Shown here piece after piece: positions 61,197 to 64,000 of a stretch of 64,000 bases of DNA. The position numbers were made by a program, and so were the translations under genes. Source of the stretch: Breznakibacter xylanolyticus (GTDB taxonomy: Bacteria > Bacteroidota > Bacteroidia > Bacteroidales > Marinilabiliaceae); the NCBI RefSeq assembly GCF_003254275.1, contig NZ_QKZK01000011.1:1-64000 (forward strand), given 5' to 3'. A model generated the notes under the pieces. The model did not search any database and had not been told where the DNA came from. It saw only the letters and a program-made list of their open reading frames with translations. The stretch's first letter is position 1. Each line of letters starts with the position of its first letter.

Positions 61197-61237
61197 CATT
61201 GTTTTAGTCGTTTCTTATCTCTCAGGGCGTTTTGCTT

Positions 61238-63835
61238 TTATCGGATTGTCAAGGGAATCTCTTTCAATGCTTCGGTGCTTGAGCTGCCACCGGTTTGCAC
61301 CACGTATTTGCCGGGCAACATGCGCATGGTTTGTGAGGCGTCGTCCCACCATTGCAACTCCTTTTCGCCCAGGTCGAAGGTGACGGTGACGGTTTGGCCG
61401 GCCGGGATGTGCACGCGTTCAAAGGCGCGCAGGGTTCGCACGGGGCCTTCGGTGTCGTCGGGCTTGGAGAGGTAGAGTTGCACCACCTCGTGGCCATCGC
61501 GGGTGCCCGTGTTGGTGACCGCCACCGACAGGGTGACGCACTGATTGCGGTTGATGCGTTTGTGGCTCAGTGTAGGGCGCCCATAGTGAAATGTGGTGTA
61601 GCTGAGTCCATGTCCAAAGGGGAACAGCGGCTTTTGTTGCATGAAGCGATAAGTGCGTCCCTGCATGTGGTAATCTTCAAAATCGGGCAGCTGGGTGGTG
61701 TCGCGATAAAAAGTGACGGGCAAACGGCCGGCCGGGTTGATGTGTCCAAAGAGCGTTTCGCCCACGGCCGTTCCTCCCGCTTGTCCCGGGTACCAGGCTT
61801 GCAGGATGGCCTCGCAGGCTTCCACTTCGGGAGCCAGCCCCATGGGAGAGCCTGAGCAGTTGACCATTACCACCTTTTTACCCGCACGACGAAGCGCCGC
61901 GATGAGCTCTCGCTGCACCGCCGGCAGCTCTATGTCGGTGCGATCGCCTCCTTTAAAGCCGGGGAGACTCACGCCCATCTCCTCGCCTTCGAGGGAGGGG
62001 GAGATGCCACCCACGAACACCACGATGTCGGCATCGCGCACCCGCTCAATAGAGGCGGCCATGTCGATGGGCTCCTTAAAGCCCAAATCGAAATTGAGCT
62101 GGGCATCGCCCATGGTGTAGTCGAAGTCGAGTTGCAGTTCGTACGTTTCGCCGGCTGAGACGGGCATCTTGTAGTTGCCTTTGCGGCTGCCGTGGTTGCT
62201 GCGAAACGATTTTACCTCGTTGCCATTGACCCAAAGCTTGATTTGTCCGCAATAAAACAGGTCGAAAATCACTTCGCCTGACTGTTGTGGGGTAAACGAG
62301 GCACTGTAACTGGCGGCAAACCCGGTGAGGTTGACGCCCGGGGCAAACACCGTTGCCCCCGAAGTGCAAAACCGGAAGGGCGATGCTACCTCTGCCTGGG
62401 CAACCGGCGAGAGGGTGCGGTCGGGGCTGTTCCAATATCGGGCGGCGAAGCCCTGACGGCCGTTGTGGGTGCAGTGGTTAAAGGCGCTTTGCATGAGGGT
62501 GCGTTCCACCAGGTCGCAACCGGGCTCATAAATGAGGCTATCGTCGTTGCCCATCATGGCGCGGATGCCTTGCAGGATAGTGACGGTGTGCGGCGGCGTG
62601 CCGTTGTAGTTGCCCCATTGCATCACCGAGTCGTTGGCGTTGGGTCCCATCACGGCGATGGTGAGTCCGCCGGTTTTCAACGGCAAAAAGTTATTGCGGT
62701 TGTGCAACAGGGTCATCGACTGGCGTGCCATCATCAGCGCAATGGAATCGTGTTGAGCCGAAGCCACCACCCGGTAGGGGATGGCCGACCACGACACGTC
62801 GCTGAGGTTGTCCATCTCACCCAGGTCGAAGCGGGCTTTGAGCAATCGCACGACCGATCGGTCAATCTCTTTTTCGTCGATGAGACCTCGGTTCACACTC
62901 TCCTTTAGTGCGCGATAGCTCGATCCGCAGTCCAGGTCGGTGCCCATGAGCACCGCGTCGGCCGAAGCCGAGGCCGCATCGGGATGGGTGGCGTGGGCGT
63001 TGGGTTTGTAGAAGTCGGCAATGGCACCGCAGTCGGCCACCACAATGCCATCGAAGCCCCATTGCTGGCGCAGGATGCGGGTGAGCAGTTTGTTCGATCC
63101 GCAGCAGGGCGCCCCTTCAAAGCGGTTGTAGGCGCACATCACCTCACGCACTTTGGCATCTTTCACCAGGGCTTCGAAGGCGGGCAGATAGGTCTCGTGC
63201 AGGTCGCGGGCAGGGAGCGACGCCACGTCGAAGGAGTGGCGGTTCCACTCGGGGCCCGAGTGCACGGCAAAATGCTTGGCGCAGGCATGCAGCTTGTTGT
63301 ATTTGGCGGTGTCGGGCCCTTGCAGTGCCTTTACCACGGCCACGCCCATCGCCGAGGCCAGCCAGGGGTCTTCGCCATAGGTCTCTATGCCGCGTCCCCA
63401 GCGGGGGTCACGAAAAATGTTGACCGTGGGCGTCCACATGGTGAGGCCCTGATAGCGCAGTCGGCTTCCTTCTTCAATAAAGCGGGTGTTTTTGGCTCGA
63501 GCCTCGTCGGACACAGCTTCGAAGACCCGGCTCACCGCCCCGGTGTTGAACGAGGCAGCCATGCCAATGGGCTGGGGGAACACTGTGGCCACCCCGGCGC
63601 GCGCTACCCCGTGCAAGGCTTCGTTCCACCAGTTGTAGGCTTGGATGCCCAGCCGTTCCACCGGGCGCGAGGCGTCCATCATCAGCAGGGTTTTTTCTTC
63701 GAGGGTGAGACGACCTGTCAGGTCGGTGGCGCGTTCTGTGCTGCTGAGCGTCTTGTCCTGCCAGGGTTGCACCGTTTGGGCGCCAGCCACCATGGCCACG
63801 AAGACCAGGGGGAGCGTGAGGAATTTGGATGTCAT
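61238..63835 (-). CDS. GH3 beta-glycosidase (xylosidase/glucosidase type) with PA14-like insert
   Basis: 865 residues from ATG 63835 (MTSKFLTLPL), with a type I signal peptide ending VAGAQT and no lipobox, so periplasmic. The frame extends 48 codons upstream into repeat sequence, which is rejected as coding. GH3 blocks: WWNEALHGVAR, FRDPRWGRGIETYGEDP, KHFAVHSGPEWNRHSFD and nucleophile Asp268 in GIVVADCGAI; the DCG form is usual in beta-xylosidase-like members. A PA14-like module (about 470-610) is inserted before the second alpha/beta domain, and a fibronectin-III-like domain ends the protein (RDGHEVVQLYLS, VRTLRAFERV). Removing beta-glucosyl units from glucomannan oligosaccharides would fit, but beta-xylosidase activity is equally possible. 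Upstream lies repeat sequence, no obvious promoter. Confidence 0.88.
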   Translation of the reverse strand: MTSKFLTLPLVFVAMVAGAQTVQPWQDKTLSSTERATDLTGRLTLEEKTLLMMDASRPVERLGIQAYNWWNEALHGVARAGVATVFPQPIGMAASFNTGAVSRVFEAVSDEARAKNTRFIEEGSRLRYQGLTMWTPTVNIFRDPRWGRGIETYGEDPWLASAMGVAVVKALQGPDTAKYNKLHACAKHFAVHSGPEWNRHSFDVASLPARDLHETYLPAFEALVKDAKVREVMCAYNRFEGAPCCGSNKLLTRILRQQWGFDGIVVADCGAIADFYKPNAHATHPDAASASADAVLMGTDLDCGSSYRALKESVNRGLIDEKEIDRSVVRLLKARFDLGEMDNLSDVSWSAIPYRVVASAQHDSIALMMARQSMTLLHNRNNFLPLKTGGLTIAVMGPNANDSVMQWGNYNGTPPHTVTILQGIRAMMGNDDSLIYEPGCDLVERTLMQSAFNHCTHNGRQGFAARYWNSPDRTLSPVAQAEVASPFRFCTSGATVFAPGVNLTGFAASYSASFTPQQSGEVIFDLFYCGQIKLWVNGNEVKSFRSNHGSRKGNYKMPVSAGETYELQLDFDYTMGDAQLNFDLGFKEPIDMAASIERVRDADIVVFVGGISPSLEGEEMGVSLPGFKGGDRTDIELPAVQRELIAALRRAGKKVVMVNCSGSPMGLAPEVEACEAILQAWYPGQAGGTAVGETLFGHINPAGRLPVTFYRDTTQLPDFEDYHMQGRTYRFMQQKPLFPFGHGLSYTTFHYGRPTLSHKRINRNQCVTLSVAVTNTGTRDGHEVVQLYLSKPDDTEGPVRTLRAFERVHIPAGQTVTVTFDLGEKELQWWDDASQTMRMLPGKYVVQTGGSSSTEALKEIPLTIR

Positions 63836-63840
63836 GTGGT

Positions 63841-64000
63841 TATAAATTAGCCCCCTTATTCCCCAAAGGGGGACATCAGGATTTGTTTCGTCATATTTGC
63901 TGCCGACACTTATATGCTTTCGCTTTTGTACTTTAGTATGCTTGTCCTCTCGTACTCTCGCACTCTTGTACTTTTGCACTCTCGCACTTCTGCACTCTTG
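63841..64000 (-). repeat. interspersed CCCCTTTGGGG repeat plus minisatellite at the right edge
   Basis: 63848-63873 carries CCCCCTTATTCCCCAAAGGG, the reverse complement of the short repeat before the symporter gene (56949). From about 63905 to the end, CACTCTTGTACTTTTG-type units repeat; these are the reverse strand of the AAAGTGCAAGAGTG minisatellite at 53468. No gene seen in this stretch. Confidence 0.65.

Noticed and set aside
63836-63979. 48-codon N-terminal extension of GH3
   Set aside because: The extra codons translate minisatellite and interspersed-repeat DNA, and would bury the signal peptide.

Overview
This is a 64 kb stretch of a Bacteroidota chromosome, most likely order Bacteroidales. 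The evidence is three SusC/SusD pairs, BACON-domain lipoprotein glycanases, a GldA-type ABC ATPase, Bacteroidota-style -7 boxes (TAnnTTTG), weak Shine-Dalgarno sequences, and many Rpn (PD-(D/E)XK) genes and REP-like repeats. I saw no rRNA, tRNA, CRISPR array or intact insertion sequence. Species cannot be named from this window.

Layout. 1-4.1 kb is housekeeping: the end of an Rpn-type nuclease gene, pdxH, a convergent gldA-like ATPase and a Na+/phosphate cotransporter. 4.3-7.6 kb (minus) is a two-gene operon: a GH26 beta-mannanase and a multidomain SGNH acetylesterase. An AraC-family regulator (8.4-9.2 kb) is read divergently from it behind a long structured leader. A decayed ParDE-like toxin-antitoxin pair, repeats and an orphan LytTR response regulator follow. 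11.1-24.1 kb (minus) is PUL A: SusC, SusD, two large surface glycan-binding lipoproteins and two BACON-GH5 enzymes. 25.1-31.2 kb (plus) is PUL B, divergent from A: a paralogous SusC, SusD and one surface lipoprotein. 31.4-41.5 kb is not a PUL. It holds a DUF4369 lipoprotein, two copies of a DUF6057-like membrane protein plus a TolB/PD40-like lipoprotein carrying a CxxCH haem motif, a second Rpn gene between the copies, and a RidA-fold protein resembling chorismatases. 42.1-60.0 kb (plus) is PUL C: SusC, SusD, two IPT/TIG surface proteins, two GH26 enzymes, GH130, an AGE-family 2-epimerase, a GPH/MFS sugar symporter and a GH5_7-like mannanase. The right end holds a dead antitoxin gene, an intact HigBA-like module and a GH3 glycosidase.

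How it fits together. The window encodes a complete beta-mannan/glucomannan pathway. Surface GH26 and GH5 lipoproteins and the acetylesterase would cut and deacetylate the polymer, SusCD complexes would import oligosaccharides, and a periplasmic GH26 of the mannobiose-producing type plus GH3 would trim them. The symporter would move the disaccharide inward, AGE would epimerise mannobiose to mannosyl-glucose, and GH130 would phosphorolyse that to mannose-1-phosphate and glucose. No GH27 or GH36 alpha-galactosidase is present, so linear or acetylated (gluco)mannan is a better guess than galactomannan.

The least explained parts are the duplicated haem-motif/DUF6057 cluster with its chorismatase-like neighbour; a 25-bp element at the same distance before the start codon of both the AraC regulator and the PUL C SusD gene; a family of small inverted-repeat elements around the GH130-epimerase-transporter cassette; and a repeated beta-rich module in the PUL A surface proteins.
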